DNA of 64,000 bases from Bacillota bacterium (GCA_023388055.1 JAEWGW010000030.1:20816-84815); one strand, 5' to 3'; numbered from the stretch's first letter, positions 52,133 through 61,241 are shown. Notes: a model not told the origin generated them from the letters alone. A program made the numbers and translations.

Positions 52133-53071
52133 ATGGCAAAGTTGGTTCAGAAAATCACGGATTTGATCGGCGATACACCGCTTGTGCGTCTAAACAGAGT
52201 TGTTCCCGAAGACAGTGCGGAAATCTATGTGAAGCTGGAATACCAAAACCCCGGCTCCAGCGTAAAGGATCGGATTGCCATCAGCATGGTGGAGGTTGCC
52301 GAGAAGGAAGGCAAGCTGAAGCCCGGTGATACCATTGTGGAGCCGACTTCGGGGAATACCGGCATTGGCTTGGCCATGGTGGCCGCAGCCAAGGGCTACA
52401 AGGCCATTCTGGTGATGCCGGAAACCATGTCCCTGGAACGCCGCAACCTGCTGCGCGCTTATGGCGCCCAATTGGTGCTGACTCCCGGAGCCGAAGGCAT
52501 GAAGGGCGCCATCCGTAAAGCCGAGGAGCTGGCTGAAGAGAATCCGTCCTATTTCATTCCCCAACAATTCAAGAATCCGGCCAACGTGAAGGTCCACCTG
52601 GAAACCACCGGTCCGGAAATTGTGGAAGCCATCAAGGGCTTCGACGGCAAATTGGACGCCTTCGTTGCAGGCATCGGCACAGGCGGCACCATCACAGGTA
52701 CCGGTGAAGTGCTGAGACAGAACTTCCCGGGCATCAAGATTATTGCCGTTGAGCCCAGCGCGTCCCCGGTGTTGTCCGGCGGCAAACCAGGCCCCCACAA
52801 GATTCAAGGCATCGGCGCAGGTTTTGTTCCGGATATCCTCAATACCGAAATTTATGATCAAATCATTCCTGTAGATAACGACGATGCCTTCGAAACCTCC
52901 CGCCGCGTAGCCAAGGAAGAAGGTATCCTGGGTGGTATTTCCTCTGGCGCTGCCATCTTCGCCGCATTGCAGGTTGCCAAACAGCTGGGCAAGGGAAAAC
53001 GTGTCATTGCGGTTCTGCCTTCCAATGGCGAGCGCTACCTAAGCACGCCGCTGTACAGCTTCGAGGACTAA
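52133..53071 (+). CDS. cysK: Cysteine synthase A (O-acetylserine sulfhydrylase)
   Basis: Makes L-cysteine from O-acetylserine and sulfide; PLP enzyme. 312 aa with the Schiff-base lysine K45 in GSSVKDRIA, the substrate loop EPTSGNTGIGLAMV, GTGGTITGTGEV binding the PLP phosphate, and GGISSGAAIFAAL near the end. ATG 52133 has AGGAGGG eight bases upstream; TTG 52127 is less likely. In Bacillus it acts with CymR in sulfur control. Confidence 0.97.
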   Translation: MAKLVQKITDLIGDTPLVRLNRVVPEDSAEIYVKLEYQNPGSSVKDRIAISMVEVAEKEGKLKPGDTIVEPTSGNTGIGLAMVAAAKGYKAILVMPETMSLERRNLLRAYGAQLVLTPGAEGMKGAIRKAEELAEENPSYFIPQQFKNPANVKVHLETTGPEIVEAIKGFDGKLDAFVAGIGTGGTITGTGEVLRQNFPGIKIIAVEPSASPVLSGGKPGPHKIQGIGAGFVPDILNTEIYDQIIPVDNDDAFETSRRVAKEEGILGGISSGAAIFAALQVAKQLGKGKRVIAVLPSNGERYLSTPLYSFED

Positions 53072-53077
53072 TAACAT

Positions 53078-53128
53078 CCCCCAAAAGTGATGAGACGCTT
53101 CGAAGCCAAGTCCGGGTACTTTTGGGGG
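53078..53128. repeat. 11-bp perfect inverted repeat after cysK
   Basis: CCCCCAAAAGT at 53078-53088 and ACTTTTGGGGG at 53118-53128 flank a 29-base loop. There is no T tract. It lies between the cysK stop and the bidirectional terminator. Confidence 0.6.
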
Positions 53129-53150
53129 AGCCCCCAATGAAAATGATTAA

Positions 53151-53189
53151 AAAAAGCTTGTCCGGGCGATCTGCCCAGGCAAGCTTTTT
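53151..53189. terminator. Bidirectional terminator between cysK and the chemoreceptor gene
   Basis: AAAAAGCTTG (53151-53160) pairs with CAAGCTTTTT (53180-53189), extended by GGGC/GCCC inside. A and T tracts on the two sides suit both strands. Confidence 0.9.
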
Positions 53190-53229
53190 CCGTTAGTTGA
53201 AGGGGTGTACGCGGCTGGCGCTCCGTTCT

Positions 53230-55014
53230 TTATGCCTTGAAGGTATCTACAAACGTCTTCAGCCGCAGCATATTGTCCAAATTGGCCTGGGAGCTTTCCT
53301 TCATCTGGTTGAGATCCTGCAGAATGACGCCGGATTGGGTGCTGATGCCCTCCAGAGAATGGGCGCTTTCGGCAATGCGCTCCGCCACATCCGTGGTCTG
53401 CCGGGTGACCTCCACGGAGGAAGCGCTGATTTCCTGTGAGGTGGCCGAAAGCTCCATCATCACATTCTGGATATGGCTGGCATCCTCCAGATACTTCCCG
53501 CTGTGCTCCATGAACGATTGATAACTCTCCAGAACATCCTGTTCAATAAAGAAGGTAATGCCCAGAGAGGACTGCACCAGGGTTTCAACGGAGCCGGTAA
53601 TGGTTCCCGCCAGCCCCTCAATCCGCTTGACGGTGGACTCCGTATGCTCTGCCAGCTTGCGGATCTCCGAAGCGACTACCGCAAAGCCCCGTCCGGCTTC
53701 ACCGGCCCGGGCACTTTCAATAGCCGCATTCAGGGACAGCAGGTTAATCTGGCTGGCGATGCCGGAGATTTCCTGGGACAAGGCGCCGATTTCCTTCACC
53801 TTCTCCAGATGGGCAATGGCGTTGTCCATATCATTCTGGGTAGCCTCATACATTTCCCTGGTCCGCTGGATGGAGGTGGCGGAATGCTCCTGGAGCATAC
53901 GCGCCCGGTCACTGACCTCGTTGGTGAGGGAGGCTGCATCCTCTGTCCGCAAGGCAATGGAGCCAATGGCTTGCTCCACCTGAGTCATCGCTACCGCGAT
54001 ATGGTCAGCAGCCTGGGCGACGAACTCCATGGCTGCGGTCATGTCCCGGGTTTGGGCATCCGTATCCTGGGCGATGTCCTTCACCTCGTCGGTGAGCGTG
54101 TCCATTTCGCCGATATGAACGGCAATCTGGTCTGTGGCCGTGCTGGCCTCCTGCACGAAGCTGCGCACCTGTCCGGTCCATTCATTCAAGGCGCCGGCCA
54201 CCTGCCCGGTTTCGTCCCGGGTGGTCACCGGAATCTCCCGGATGGTGTAGCGGTTTTGCTCGTCCTTGCGGAAGGAGCGGGCGATTTCCAGCAGGGGCTT
54301 GGAGATGCGGGAGCTGATCCAGTACCCGATAACGGCCATAATCGCACAGATTCCTGCAATGAAAAGACCGGTGGCCATCATGCTGGATTTCAGATCGTTG
54401 TCCAGCTGGCCCCGCTTCGTTTCCACCATACCCTGCAGGTCATCGACATAGTTCCCTGTGCTGATGACCCACTTGTATGGTTCGAAATAGCGGGAATATG
54501 CCCGCTTCAAGGTAACCCTGGTGCCTCCTTCGGTCAATGGCTTCTCCCATAGGTATTGGGTGTAGCCTTGATCCTTGCCAGTTGTGGCGGCGCTGATGAT
54601 GCCTTGAATCAGGGCGATGCCCTCCGCATCCTTCAGCTGCAGGCGGTTGCTGCCCTCCTGGTCCGGCGACATGGGGTGGGCAATGAGCGTGCCGTCAGTG
54701 TGGTCGATCCAGAAGTAGCCGCTATCCCCGTACCGCAGGCTTTTGACGGCCTTTCGGGCTGAATTTTGGGCATCCTCCTGGGTAATGATGTTGTTGGCGG
54801 CCTGGCGGTGGTAGGACTCCAGCAGATAATAGGCGGTGTCCACCTGGTTTTTGATCATGACATCGTACTGCTGGAACAGGTCCGCCTCATACCGCGCCAG
54901 CTCCCGGTCAGTATTTTTCTGCAGCATGGCGATATTGTACCAGCCGAATAAGCCGGTTAGAATCACGCTGCTTAAGACAAACGGTAGAAGAATTTTAAAC
55001 CGAATGCGTCTCAC
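53230..55014 (-). CDS. Methyl-accepting chemotaxis protein with Cache sensor
   Basis: Transmembrane chemoreceptor of 594 aa read on the reverse strand. TM1 is at about 8-27. The extracellular single-Cache domain (about 35-185) shows GYFWIDHTDGTLIAHP and YKWVISTGNYVDD. TM2 at about 213-235 is followed by a HAMP domain and the MCP signalling domain, whose hairpin tip LLSLNAAIESARAGEAGRGF is near residue 435. The GTG start has AAGGAG about nine bases upstream. Ligand unknown. It interrupts the cysK-pabB junction seen in Bacillus. Confidence 0.93.
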   Translation of the reverse strand: MRRIRFKILLPFVLSSVILTGLFGWYNIAMLQKNTDRELARYEADLFQQYDVMIKNQVDTAYYLLESYHRQAANNIITQEDAQNSARKAVKSLRYGDSGYFWIDHTDGTLIAHPMSPDQEGSNRLQLKDAEGIALIQGIISAATTGKDQGYTQYLWEKPLTEGGTRVTLKRAYSRYFEPYKWVISTGNYVDDLQGMVETKRGQLDNDLKSSMMATGLFIAGICAIMAVIGYWISSRISKPLLEIARSFRKDEQNRYTIREIPVTTRDETGQVAGALNEWTGQVRSFVQEASTATDQIAVHIGEMDTLTDEVKDIAQDTDAQTRDMTAAMEFVAQAADHIAVAMTQVEQAIGSIALRTEDAASLTNEVSDRARMLQEHSATSIQRTREMYEATQNDMDNAIAHLEKVKEIGALSQEISGIASQINLLSLNAAIESARAGEAGRGFAVVASEIRKLAEHTESTVKRIEGLAGTITGSVETLVQSSLGITFFIEQDVLESYQSFMEHSGKYLEDASHIQNVMMELSATSQEISASSVEVTRQTTDVAERIAESAHSLEGISTQSGVILQDLNQMKESSQANLDNMLRLKTFVDTFKA

Positions 55015-55068
55015 TTATAACACTCCTTGCTCCTATGTATTGACTTTCATAAAACGAATTTAAACTTC

Positions 55069-55097
55069 ATTATAGAATAAACCACCCCGTATTGAAA
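55069..55097 (-). promoter_or_regulatory. Promoter candidate for the chemoreceptor gene
   Basis: Reverse strand: TTTCAA (complement of 55092-55097) and TATAAT (complement of 55069-55074), 17-bp spacer. Confidence 0.55.
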
Positions 55098-55124
55098 TCG
55101 GATGGGGGAACCAGACTTTAAGAA

Positions 55125-55153
55125 TTGTGTGACCAATGGCCATTTGTTAAAAT
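55125..55153 (+). promoter_or_regulatory. Promoter for the pab/fol operon
   Basis: TTGTGT at 55125-55130 and TAAAAT at 55148-55153, 17-bp spacer, with a TGn extension. Its position puts the transcript start near 55160 and therefore supports the TTG start of pabB at 55191. Confidence 0.6.
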
Positions 55154-55190
55154 GGGAGAAAGCTTGCGACACGTGAAGGAGGACAACCTG

Positions 55191-56783
55191 TTGACTGCAA
55201 CTGCGCTGCAGGATTGGCAACGCTGGGCACCGGCGTATACCATGCTGCCGTATATAGAAATCCATTCCTTAGACGGGATGCCTGCCCAATGGGACGGGCT
55301 TTGGGGGAGCTCCGCCAAACCTGCTTTTGTATTGGAAAGCGGTAAGGGGGGGCGGTACACCATTGCCGGCTCCTCCCCCGTATCCATGATCGAGGGCAAA
55401 GGGACAGCTGCCGTTGTGACGGACTGGTTCGGCTCCAGCATACACCGGGAGCAGCGCACCGGCAGCCCGCTCCCGCTGATCCGGGAATGGATGAGCCCGT
55501 ATAAGGCCCCAACCGTACCCAGCATGCCCAAAATATGCGGCGGAGCCGTAGGCTACCTGAGCTATGATGTGGTCCGCCATCTGGAGAAGCTGCCGGAGCT
55601 GGCCCGGGATGATTTGGGCATTCCTGATTATGTTTTGCTTCGTTTCGAGGAGCTGTGGGTGGCGGATCTGCAGGAGCAGAAGCTCTACTGCTGTGTGCAT
55701 GTTCCCCTTCTGCAGCAGCCGGATGAAGCGGAAACGGAGCGGCTTTACCGGACTGCCGTAGAACGGGCCGCTGTCCTGAAGGCGGAGTGGGACCGGATGC
55801 TGCGTTCTCCGGAACAGGAGCAGGCCCGCCGACGGGCGGCACAAATGCGCGATATTGTGGGCGGACAGGATTTGTCCATTGATCTGGACCGTATGGAAGG
55901 GCTCAAGAGAGATTTCGGCAAGGATGCCTTCATGCAGGCTGTGGAGAAAATCAGGGACTATATTGCCGCAGGTGATGTGTTCCAGGTGAATCTGGCCGTC
56001 CGCCAGAGCCGTCCGTTATCCTCTCATCCCACCCATATCTACGAATGGCTGCGGGTGTTTAACCCCTCGCCATATATGGGCTATCTGCGTCTGCCCGGCT
56101 TCGAGCTGGTATCCGCCTCTCCCGAGCTTCTGGTGCAGCTGGAGGGAAATACTGTTCGCACCCGACCCATTGCGGGCACCCGCCGCCGAGGAGCCTCAGC
56201 AGAAGAGGACCGGAGGATGCGGGACGAGCTCCTGGCCAATGAAAAGGAGCGGGCGGAGCATATTATGCTGGTGGACCTGGAGCGCAATGATCTGGGACGG
56301 ATTTCCCGGTACGGCACGGTGAAGGTGACGGAGCTGATGGGAATCGAATATTATTCCCATGTCATGCACATCGTCTCCGAGGTGACAGGGGAGCTGGCGC
56401 AGGGCAAGGATGCCTACGACGTCATCGCCGCAGCCTTCCCGGGCGGCACCATCACGGGAGCGCCCAAGGTGCGCACCATGGAGATCATCGAGGAGCTGGA
56501 GCCCGTACGCCGGGGGCCCTACACCGGATCCATCGGATGGATTGACTACAACGGCAACATGGAATTTAATATAGTTATCCGCACGCTGCTGGCCCTGGAG
56601 GGTCAGGCATATGTGCAGGCCGGAGCGGGAATTGTCATCGACTCGGTGCCGGAGCGGGAGTACAAGGAATCCCTCTCCAAGGCCAAGGCCTTGTGGAAGG
56701 CAGTGGAGTACAGCGAGCGGCACCGCTTGTGGGAGGAAGACCATACGAAGAAGGGGCGGATAACCAATGATTCTGGTGATTGA
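55191..56783 (+). CDS. pabB: Aminodeoxychorismate synthase component I
   Basis: Aminates chorismate to 4-amino-4-deoxychorismate for p-aminobenzoate. 530 aa; the N-terminal half has GGRYTIAGSSP, and the chorismate-binding half has GDVFQVNLAVRQS, RPIAGTRRRG, LVDLERNDLGRISRYG and the signature PGGTITGAPKVRTMEIIEEL. An Ala occupies the position of the catalytic Lys of E. coli PabB (PIKGT), as I recall for Bacillus PabB too, so anthranilate-synthase-like chemistry is possible. TTG 55191 has AAGGAGGA seven bases upstream. It overlaps pabA by 17 bp. Confidence 0.9.
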   Translation: MTATALQDWQRWAPAYTMLPYIEIHSLDGMPAQWDGLWGSSAKPAFVLESGKGGRYTIAGSSPVSMIEGKGTAAVVTDWFGSSIHREQRTGSPLPLIREWMSPYKAPTVPSMPKICGGAVGYLSYDVVRHLEKLPELARDDLGIPDYVLLRFEELWVADLQEQKLYCCVHVPLLQQPDEAETERLYRTAVERAAVLKAEWDRMLRSPEQEQARRRAAQMRDIVGGQDLSIDLDRMEGLKRDFGKDAFMQAVEKIRDYIAAGDVFQVNLAVRQSRPLSSHPTHIYEWLRVFNPSPYMGYLRLPGFELVSASPELLVQLEGNTVRTRPIAGTRRRGASAEEDRRMRDELLANEKERAEHIMLVDLERNDLGRISRYGTVKVTELMGIEYYSHVMHIVSEVTGELAQGKDAYDVIAAAFPGGTITGAPKVRTMEIIEELEPVRRGPYTGSIGWIDYNGNMEFNIVIRTLLALEGQAYVQAGAGIVIDSVPEREYKESLSKAKALWKAVEYSERHRLWEEDHTKKGRITNDSGD

Positions 56784-57351
56784 TAATTATGATTCCTTTA
56801 CCTACAATTTGGTGCAATACCTGGGGGAGCTGGGTGAGGAGGTGCAGGTGCGACGCAATGACGAAATCGGCCTCGAGGAAATAGCGGCACTGAAGCCGGA
56901 CCATATTCTGATTTCGCCGGGGCCGTGTACCCCCAATGAAGCGGGAGTCAGTCTGGCACTGATCGAACGGTTCAAAGGCGAAATCCCTATCCTGGGCGTT
57001 TGTTTGGGACACCAGTCCATTGGCCAAGCCTTCGGCGGTGATGTAATCCGTGCGGAGCGCCTGATGCACGGAAAGACCTCCCAGATCCATCACGACGGCA
57101 AGGGGCTGTTCCGGGATTTGCCCAATCCGTTTACGGCCACCCGCTACCATTCGCTTATCGTGAAGCGGGAAACCCTGCCCGACTGCCTGGAGATTACCGC
57201 CTGGACGGACGAAGGGGAGATTATGGGCCTGCGGCATAAGGAATATGCCATTGAAGGCGTGCAGTTCCATCCCGAATCCATCATCACCCAGAACGGACAT
57301 AAGATGCTGGCCAACTTCCTGGGACATCCCGCATCGCAAGGAGCTAAGTAA
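56767..57351 (+). CDS. pabA: Aminodeoxychorismate/anthranilate synthase glutamine amidotransferase component II
   Basis: Supplies ammonia from glutamine to PabB and, in B. subtilis, also to TrpE. 194-aa class I amidotransferase: MILVIDNYDSFTYNLVQYL, the oxyanion loop SPGPCTPNEAG, nucleophile motif GVCLGHQSIGQAFGG with Cys near residue 79, and VQFHPESI with the catalytic His and Glu. Starts inside the pabB end and is directly followed by pabC. Confidence 0.95.
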   Translation: MILVIDNYDSFTYNLVQYLGELGEEVQVRRNDEIGLEEIAALKPDHILISPGPCTPNEAGVSLALIERFKGEIPILGVCLGHQSIGQAFGGDVIRAERLMHGKTSQIHHDGKGLFRDLPNPFTATRYHSLIVKRETLPDCLEITAWTDEGEIMGLRHKEYAIEGVQFHPESIITQNGHKMLANFLGHPASQGAK

Positions 57352-58242
57352 ATGATAATCGCTATGAACGGCGCCATGTGCGCCTCGGATAAGGCCGTGA
57401 TCTCCGTATACGATCACGGTTTTCTGTATGGAATGGGTGTGTTCGAAACCTTTCGCACCTATGGGGGCCGTCCCTTCCTGCTGCCGGAGCATCTGGAGCG
57501 GCTTGCTGCCGGAGCCCGGGAGCTGGGCATTCCGTATGAGCCTGACCTGATCCGGCTTGCCGCGTTGGTGACGGAGCTGCTTCAAGCCAACAATCTGGCG
57601 GATGCCTACTTCCGCTTGAGCATTTCCGCGGGAGAGGAGCCCTTGGGTTTGCCCGGGGACAGCTACAGCCGCCCTGCCGAGATTCTGTATGTGAAGCCGC
57701 TGCCGCCGGAGCGGGATGCCGCTTCGTGGGCAGCCGGACGCCCGCTTCAGCTGCTGGAGACCCGCAGGAATACGCCGGAGGGCGAACGGCGGCTGAAGTC
57801 CTTTCATTATATGAACTCCATTTTTGGCAAAAGAGAGCTTGCCCGTTATCCCTGGGCCCAAGGGGCGGAAGGGGTATTTCTGGACGATTGTGGCTTTATC
57901 TCCGAAGGCACGGTCAGCAATCTGTTCTTCATACAGGGGGAAACGCTGTATACCCCCGCTGCTGAAACCTGCATTCTGGAAGGAATCACCCGGGATTGGG
58001 TGCTTCGTCATGCTGCCGAGGCCGGGCTAGAAGCGGAGGAGGGCTTTTACACCTGGGAAATGCTGCTGGAGGCGGATGAAATCTTCTTGACCAACTCCAT
58101 TCAGGAAATAACGCCGGTTACCAGCCTCTACGATCCCGAAGGGAACGGGCTGATCATCAGCGGAGGCACAGCGGGGGAACGGACTCTTGAGCTGGCAGCC
58201 AGGTACCGCCGAGCAGCGGAAGCGGGAGGGAATGGGCAATGA
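57352..58242 (+). CDS. pabC: 4-amino-4-deoxychorismate lyase
   Basis: PLP enzyme releasing p-aminobenzoate and pyruvate from aminodeoxychorismate. 296 aa, fold-type IV aminotransferase family: VYDHGFLYGMGVFETFRTYGG at about 21-41, the PLP lysine in LKSFHYMNSIFGKREL, EGTVSNLFFI, and FLTNSIQEITPV. A branched-chain aminotransferase-like activity cannot be excluded from sequence, but the operon context favours PabC. The ATG immediately follows the pabA stop; the end overlaps folP by four bases. Confidence 0.93.
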   Translation: MIIAMNGAMCASDKAVISVYDHGFLYGMGVFETFRTYGGRPFLLPEHLERLAAGARELGIPYEPDLIRLAALVTELLQANNLADAYFRLSISAGEEPLGLPGDSYSRPAEILYVKPLPPERDAASWAAGRPLQLLETRRNTPEGERRLKSFHYMNSIFGKRELARYPWAQGAEGVFLDDCGFISEGTVSNLFFIQGETLYTPAAETCILEGITRDWVLRHAAEAGLEAEEGFYTWEMLLEADEIFLTNSIQEITPVTSLYDPEGNGLIISGGTAGERTLELAARYRRAAEAGGNGQ

Positions 58243-59081
58243 ACGCACGTTTCCTGGATTGCCGCGGCAGAAATCTTCCATTAGGTGAACGGACCCTTAT
58301 TATGGGCATATTGAATGTGACGCCGGACTCCTTCTCGGACGGGGGCCGGTATCATACGGTGGAGAGAGCGGTGGCCCAGGCCCGCAGGCTGGTGGAGGAT
58401 GGAGCGGATATTCTTGATATCGGCGGCGAATCCACCCGTCCCGGTTCGGCGGCGGTACCCCTGGAGGAGGAGCTGCAGCGGATTATTCCGGTTATTGAGG
58501 CGGTCTCCCGGGAGCTGGACACCCCGATCTCCGTGGACACCTACAAGCCTGAGGCGGCTAAGCTTGCTCTGGAGGCAGGAGCCTCGATCATCAATGATAT
58601 CTGGGGCTTCCGCCGGGACCGGAGGATGGCGGAGGTGGCCGCCGCGTACGGCTGTCCGGTGGTGCTGATGCATAACCGGGAGGAGCCGGTGTATGCGGAT
58701 TTCCTGGCGGATGTGAAGCATGATCTGCTGGAGTCTGTGACCATTGCCAAGGAGGCGGGAATGGACCCATCCCGAATCATTCTTGATCCTGGTATCGGCT
58801 TCGCCAAAAACCAGGCAGAAAACCTCTATATGCTCCGCCACTTAAAGGAGCTTGCCGCGTTGGGGTATCCGGTGCTGCTGGGCACCTCCCGCAAGCGGGT
58901 GATCCGCAATGTGTTGAATGTGGGGACGGACGAAGCGGACTCGGGAACGGCAGCGACTGTTGCATGGGGAATCGCTCAGGGTATGAATATTATGAGGGTC
59001 CATGATGTGCTGGGTATGACCCGGGTAGCCCGGATGACCGATGCCATTGTCCATGCGGATTTGCAGCGGAATACCCATTAG
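58239..59081 (+). CDS. folP: Dihydropteroate synthase
   Basis: Joins p-aminobenzoate to 6-hydroxymethyl-dihydropterin diphosphate; the sulfonamide target. 280-aa TIM barrel with MGILNVTPDSFSDGGRY, DILDIGGESTRPGS, ISVDTYKPEAA, INDIWGF, and ILDPGIGFAKNQAEN, plus the C-terminal RVHDV. The ATG overlaps the pabC TGA (ATGA), so translation is coupled. Confidence 0.97.
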   Translation: MNARFLDCRGRNLPLGERTLIMGILNVTPDSFSDGGRYHTVERAVAQARRLVEDGADILDIGGESTRPGSAAVPLEEELQRIIPVIEAVSRELDTPISVDTYKPEAAKLALEAGASIINDIWGFRRDRRMAEVAAAYGCPVVLMHNREEPVYADFLADVKHDLLESVTIAKEAGMDPSRIILDPGIGFAKNQAENLYMLRHLKELAALGYPVLLGTSRKRVIRNVLNVGTDEADSGTAATVAWGIAQGMNIMRVHDVLGMTRVARMTDAIVHADLQRNTH

Positions 59082-59111
59082 ACCAATGATTCAGTCAGGA
59101 GGCGGCAAGGC

Positions 59112-59474
59112 TTGGATAAAATGGTGTTGAACGGCATGGAGTTTTTCGGCTACCACGGGGTGTTTCCGGAGGAGAATAAGCTGGGGCAGCGCTTTTACAT
59201 CGATGTGGAAATGGTTTTGGATCTGCAGGAGGCCGGTCGGCTGGATGACCTCTCGCTTACGGTGAACTACGCGGAGGTTTACGGTGTGGTGAAAGGGATT
59301 GCCGAAGGGCCCCCTTTTAAGCTGATTGAGGCTCTGGCCGAACGAGTTGCATCTGGCCTCCTGCAAACTTATACTAGTATTTATGAAATTGCCGTGCGGG
59401 TGACCAAGCCCCATCCTCCGTTTGAAACCCATTTTGACGGGGTAACGGTACACATTCATAGAAAGCGGGCATAG
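59112..59474 (+). CDS. folB: Dihydroneopterin aldolase
   Basis: Converts dihydroneopterin to 6-hydroxymethyl-dihydropterin. 120 aa with MEFFGYHGVFPEENKLGQRF near the N-terminus, LTVNYAEVY, and the active-site LIEALAERVA; ends IHRKRA. The TTG start (product reads MDKMVLNGMEF) has AGGAGG 9-10 bases upstream and matches the family N-terminus better than the internal ATG. Confidence 0.96.
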   Translation: MDKMVLNGMEFFGYHGVFPEENKLGQRFYIDVEMVLDLQEAGRLDDLSLTVNYAEVYGVVKGIAEGPPFKLIEALAERVASGLLQTYTSIYEIAVRVTKPHPPFETHFDGVTVHIHRKRA

Positions 59475-59481
59475 ACGCTGC

Positions 59482-59994
59482 ATGAATCAGGCGCAACAAG
59501 AGTGGACAACGGCATACATTGGACTCGGCTCCAATTTGGGGAATCGGGAGGCCTGGCTGGTCGGGGCCGTCGGCCTGTTGGACGGACATCCGGAGGTTAG
59601 GCTTGCGGCAAGCTCCGCCATATACGAAACCGAACCGGTTGGCTATGTGGACCAGCCGGTTTTTTTGAATATGGCGCTGCGGGTTGAGACGCGGCTTCCG
59701 CCGGAGCAGCTGCTGGCTTTCATGATGGAGGTGGAGCAGCAGCTGGAGCGCAAGCGCGAGATCCGCTGGGGCCCCCGGACGATAGATCTGGATATGCTCT
59801 TGTATGGGGATTGCCGGATGGACTCCCCTGCATTAACCTTGCCTCATCCCCGTATGCTGGAACGGGCTTTTGTCCTGGTCCCGCTGCAGGATGTGCTGCT
59901 GCCCGAACCACGCCTCCAGGCGGAGCGGATTCGCGAGACACTGGACACGCTGGAAGGAAAGGAGGGCGTCAAACGATGGAAAGACAGGCTTTAG
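59482..59994 (+). CDS. folK: 6-hydroxymethyl-7,8-dihydropterin pyrophosphokinase
   Basis: Transfers diphosphate from ATP to the pterin, feeding FolP. 170 aa with AYIGLGSNLGNREAWL, YETEPVGYVDQPVFLNMAL, RWGPRTIDLDMLLYGD (catalytic and Mg-binding residues) and LPHPRMLERAFVLVPL. The ribosome site is weak, so translation may depend on coupling to folB seven bases upstream. The 3' end overlaps the next gene by 19 bp. Confidence 0.96.
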   Translation: MNQAQQEWTTAYIGLGSNLGNREAWLVGAVGLLDGHPEVRLAASSAIYETEPVGYVDQPVFLNMALRVETRLPPEQLLAFMMEVEQQLERKREIRWGPRTIDLDMLLYGDCRMDSPALTLPHPRMLERAFVLVPLQDVLLPEPRLQAERIRETLDTLEGKEGVKRWKDRL

Positions 59995-60203
59995 CATACC
60001 GGATACGCGCATTCCGCAAATTAAAAGGATTAACCCAATCGGATCTGGCGGATCGGCTGGGAGTGTCGTTGGCCATCGTAGGCACCATCGAACGGGGAAC
60101 CCGACGGGTGGACGAGCGTATGCTTGCCCGGATATCGGAGGCTCTGCAGGTGGATATCGACGAGCTGCTCCCTCCCGGTTCCGCGATGAAAGGAGACGCA
60201 TAA
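59976..60203 (+). CDS. yazB: Small XRE-family HTH protein (YazB)
   Basis: A 75-aa Cro/C1-type DNA-binding protein, function unknown. It consists of little more than the helix-turn-helix: RIRAFRKLKGLTQSDLADRLGVS, LAIVGTIERGTRRV, and LARISEALQVDIDELL. AAAGGAGGG at 59958-59966 precedes the ATG. It overlaps folK by 19 bp and dusB by one base (TAATG). B. subtilis has yazB in the same place. Confidence 0.92.
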   Translation: MERQALAYRIRAFRKLKGLTQSDLADRLGVSLAIVGTIERGTRRVDERMLARISEALQVDIDELLPPGSAMKGDA

Positions 60204-61219
60204 TGCTCAAAATCGGCAATGTGGCGGCAAAGAATAATGTAGTGCTGGCTCCCATGGCCGGTGTGTGCAATCCGGCTTTCCGGCTGATTGCCAAGGAATT
60301 CGGCTGCGGTCTGATCTGCGCCGAGATGGTCAGCGACAAGGCGATTCTCCACGGCAACAAACGCACCATGGAGATGCTGTATGTGGATGAGCGGGAGAAG
60401 CCGCTCAGCCTGCAGATTTTTGGCGGTGACAAGGAGACGCTGGTGGAAGCGGCGCGGTTTGTGGACCAGAATACCGATGCGGATATCATCGATATCAATA
60501 TGGGTTGTCCGGTTCCCAAGGTGACCAAGTGCGACGCCGGTGCCAGATGGCTGCTTGACCCGTCCAAAATTGAAGAGATGGTTTCGGCTGTGGTGGAGGT
60601 TGTGGACAAGCCCGTTACGGTTAAGATGCGCAGCGGCTGGGACGAGGATCATATCTATGCGGTCCGTAATGCCCAGGCAGTGCAGAATGCTGGGGGGCAG
60701 GCGGTGTCCGTCCATGGGCGGACCCGGGTGCAGATGTACACGGGACATGCGGATTGGGATATTATCCGTGAGGTGAAGCAAGCCGTATCCATTCCTGTCA
60801 TCGGCAACGGGGATGTCTTCACACCAGAGGATGCCAAGCGGCTCTTGGAGCATACCGGCGCAGACGGTGTGATGATCGGCCGTGGCGCCTTGGGCAATCC
60901 GTGGATGCTTTACCGTACGGTGGCGTATCTGACGGAGGGTGTGCTTCCGCCGGAGCCTCTGCCTGAGGAGAAAATCCGCATTGCCATCCTGCATATGGAC
61001 CGGCTTGTGGCGCTGAAGGGCGAGCATGTGGCCGTGAAGGAGATGCGCAAGCATTTGGCCTGGTATCTGAAGGGTCTTCCGGGCGCGGCGCGGGTGAAGG
61101 ATGTCATTATGGAATTGACGGAGCGGAATCCGATGGTGACTATATTGGAAGATTTTGTGTCCAGGCTGGGTGAACATCCGGAAGTTGCGGAGGACGGGGA
61201 AGATGTCATTGTCCACTAA
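60203..61219 (+). CDS. dusB: tRNA-dihydrouridine synthase B
   Basis: FMN enzyme reducing uridines in tRNA. 338 aa, TIM barrel: VLAPMAGVCNPAFRLIAKE, QIFGGD, DINMGCPVPKVTK with the catalytic Cys near residue 101, KMRSGWDEDH, VSVHGRTRVQMYTG, IGNGDVF, and MIGRGALGNPW. AAAGGAGACG lies 7-8 bases before the ATG. Last gene of the pab-fol operon, as yacF is in Bacillus. Confidence 0.96.
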   Translation: MLKIGNVAAKNNVVLAPMAGVCNPAFRLIAKEFGCGLICAEMVSDKAILHGNKRTMEMLYVDEREKPLSLQIFGGDKETLVEAARFVDQNTDADIIDINMGCPVPKVTKCDAGARWLLDPSKIEEMVSAVVEVVDKPVTVKMRSGWDEDHIYAVRNAQAVQNAGGQAVSVHGRTRVQMYTGHADWDIIREVKQAVSIPVIGNGDVFTPEDAKRLLEHTGADGVMIGRGALGNPWMLYRTVAYLTEGVLPPEPLPEEKIRIAILHMDRLVALKGEHVAVKEMRKHLAWYLKGLPGAARVKDVIMELTERNPMVTILEDFVSRLGEHPEVAEDGEDVIVH

Positions 61220-61241
61220 GATTACCGTTCTTTTCCTGTCA

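Noticed and set aside
55152..55190. Upstream ATG as pabB start
   Set aside because: It overlaps the -10 of the inferred promoter and has no Shine-Dalgarno; TTG 55191 has AAGGAGGA.
55191..56783. Anthranilate synthase TrpE instead of PabB
   Set aside because: The Ala in RPIAGT is TrpE-like, but the pabA-pabC-folP operon context and the same residue in Bacillus PabB as remembered favour PabB.
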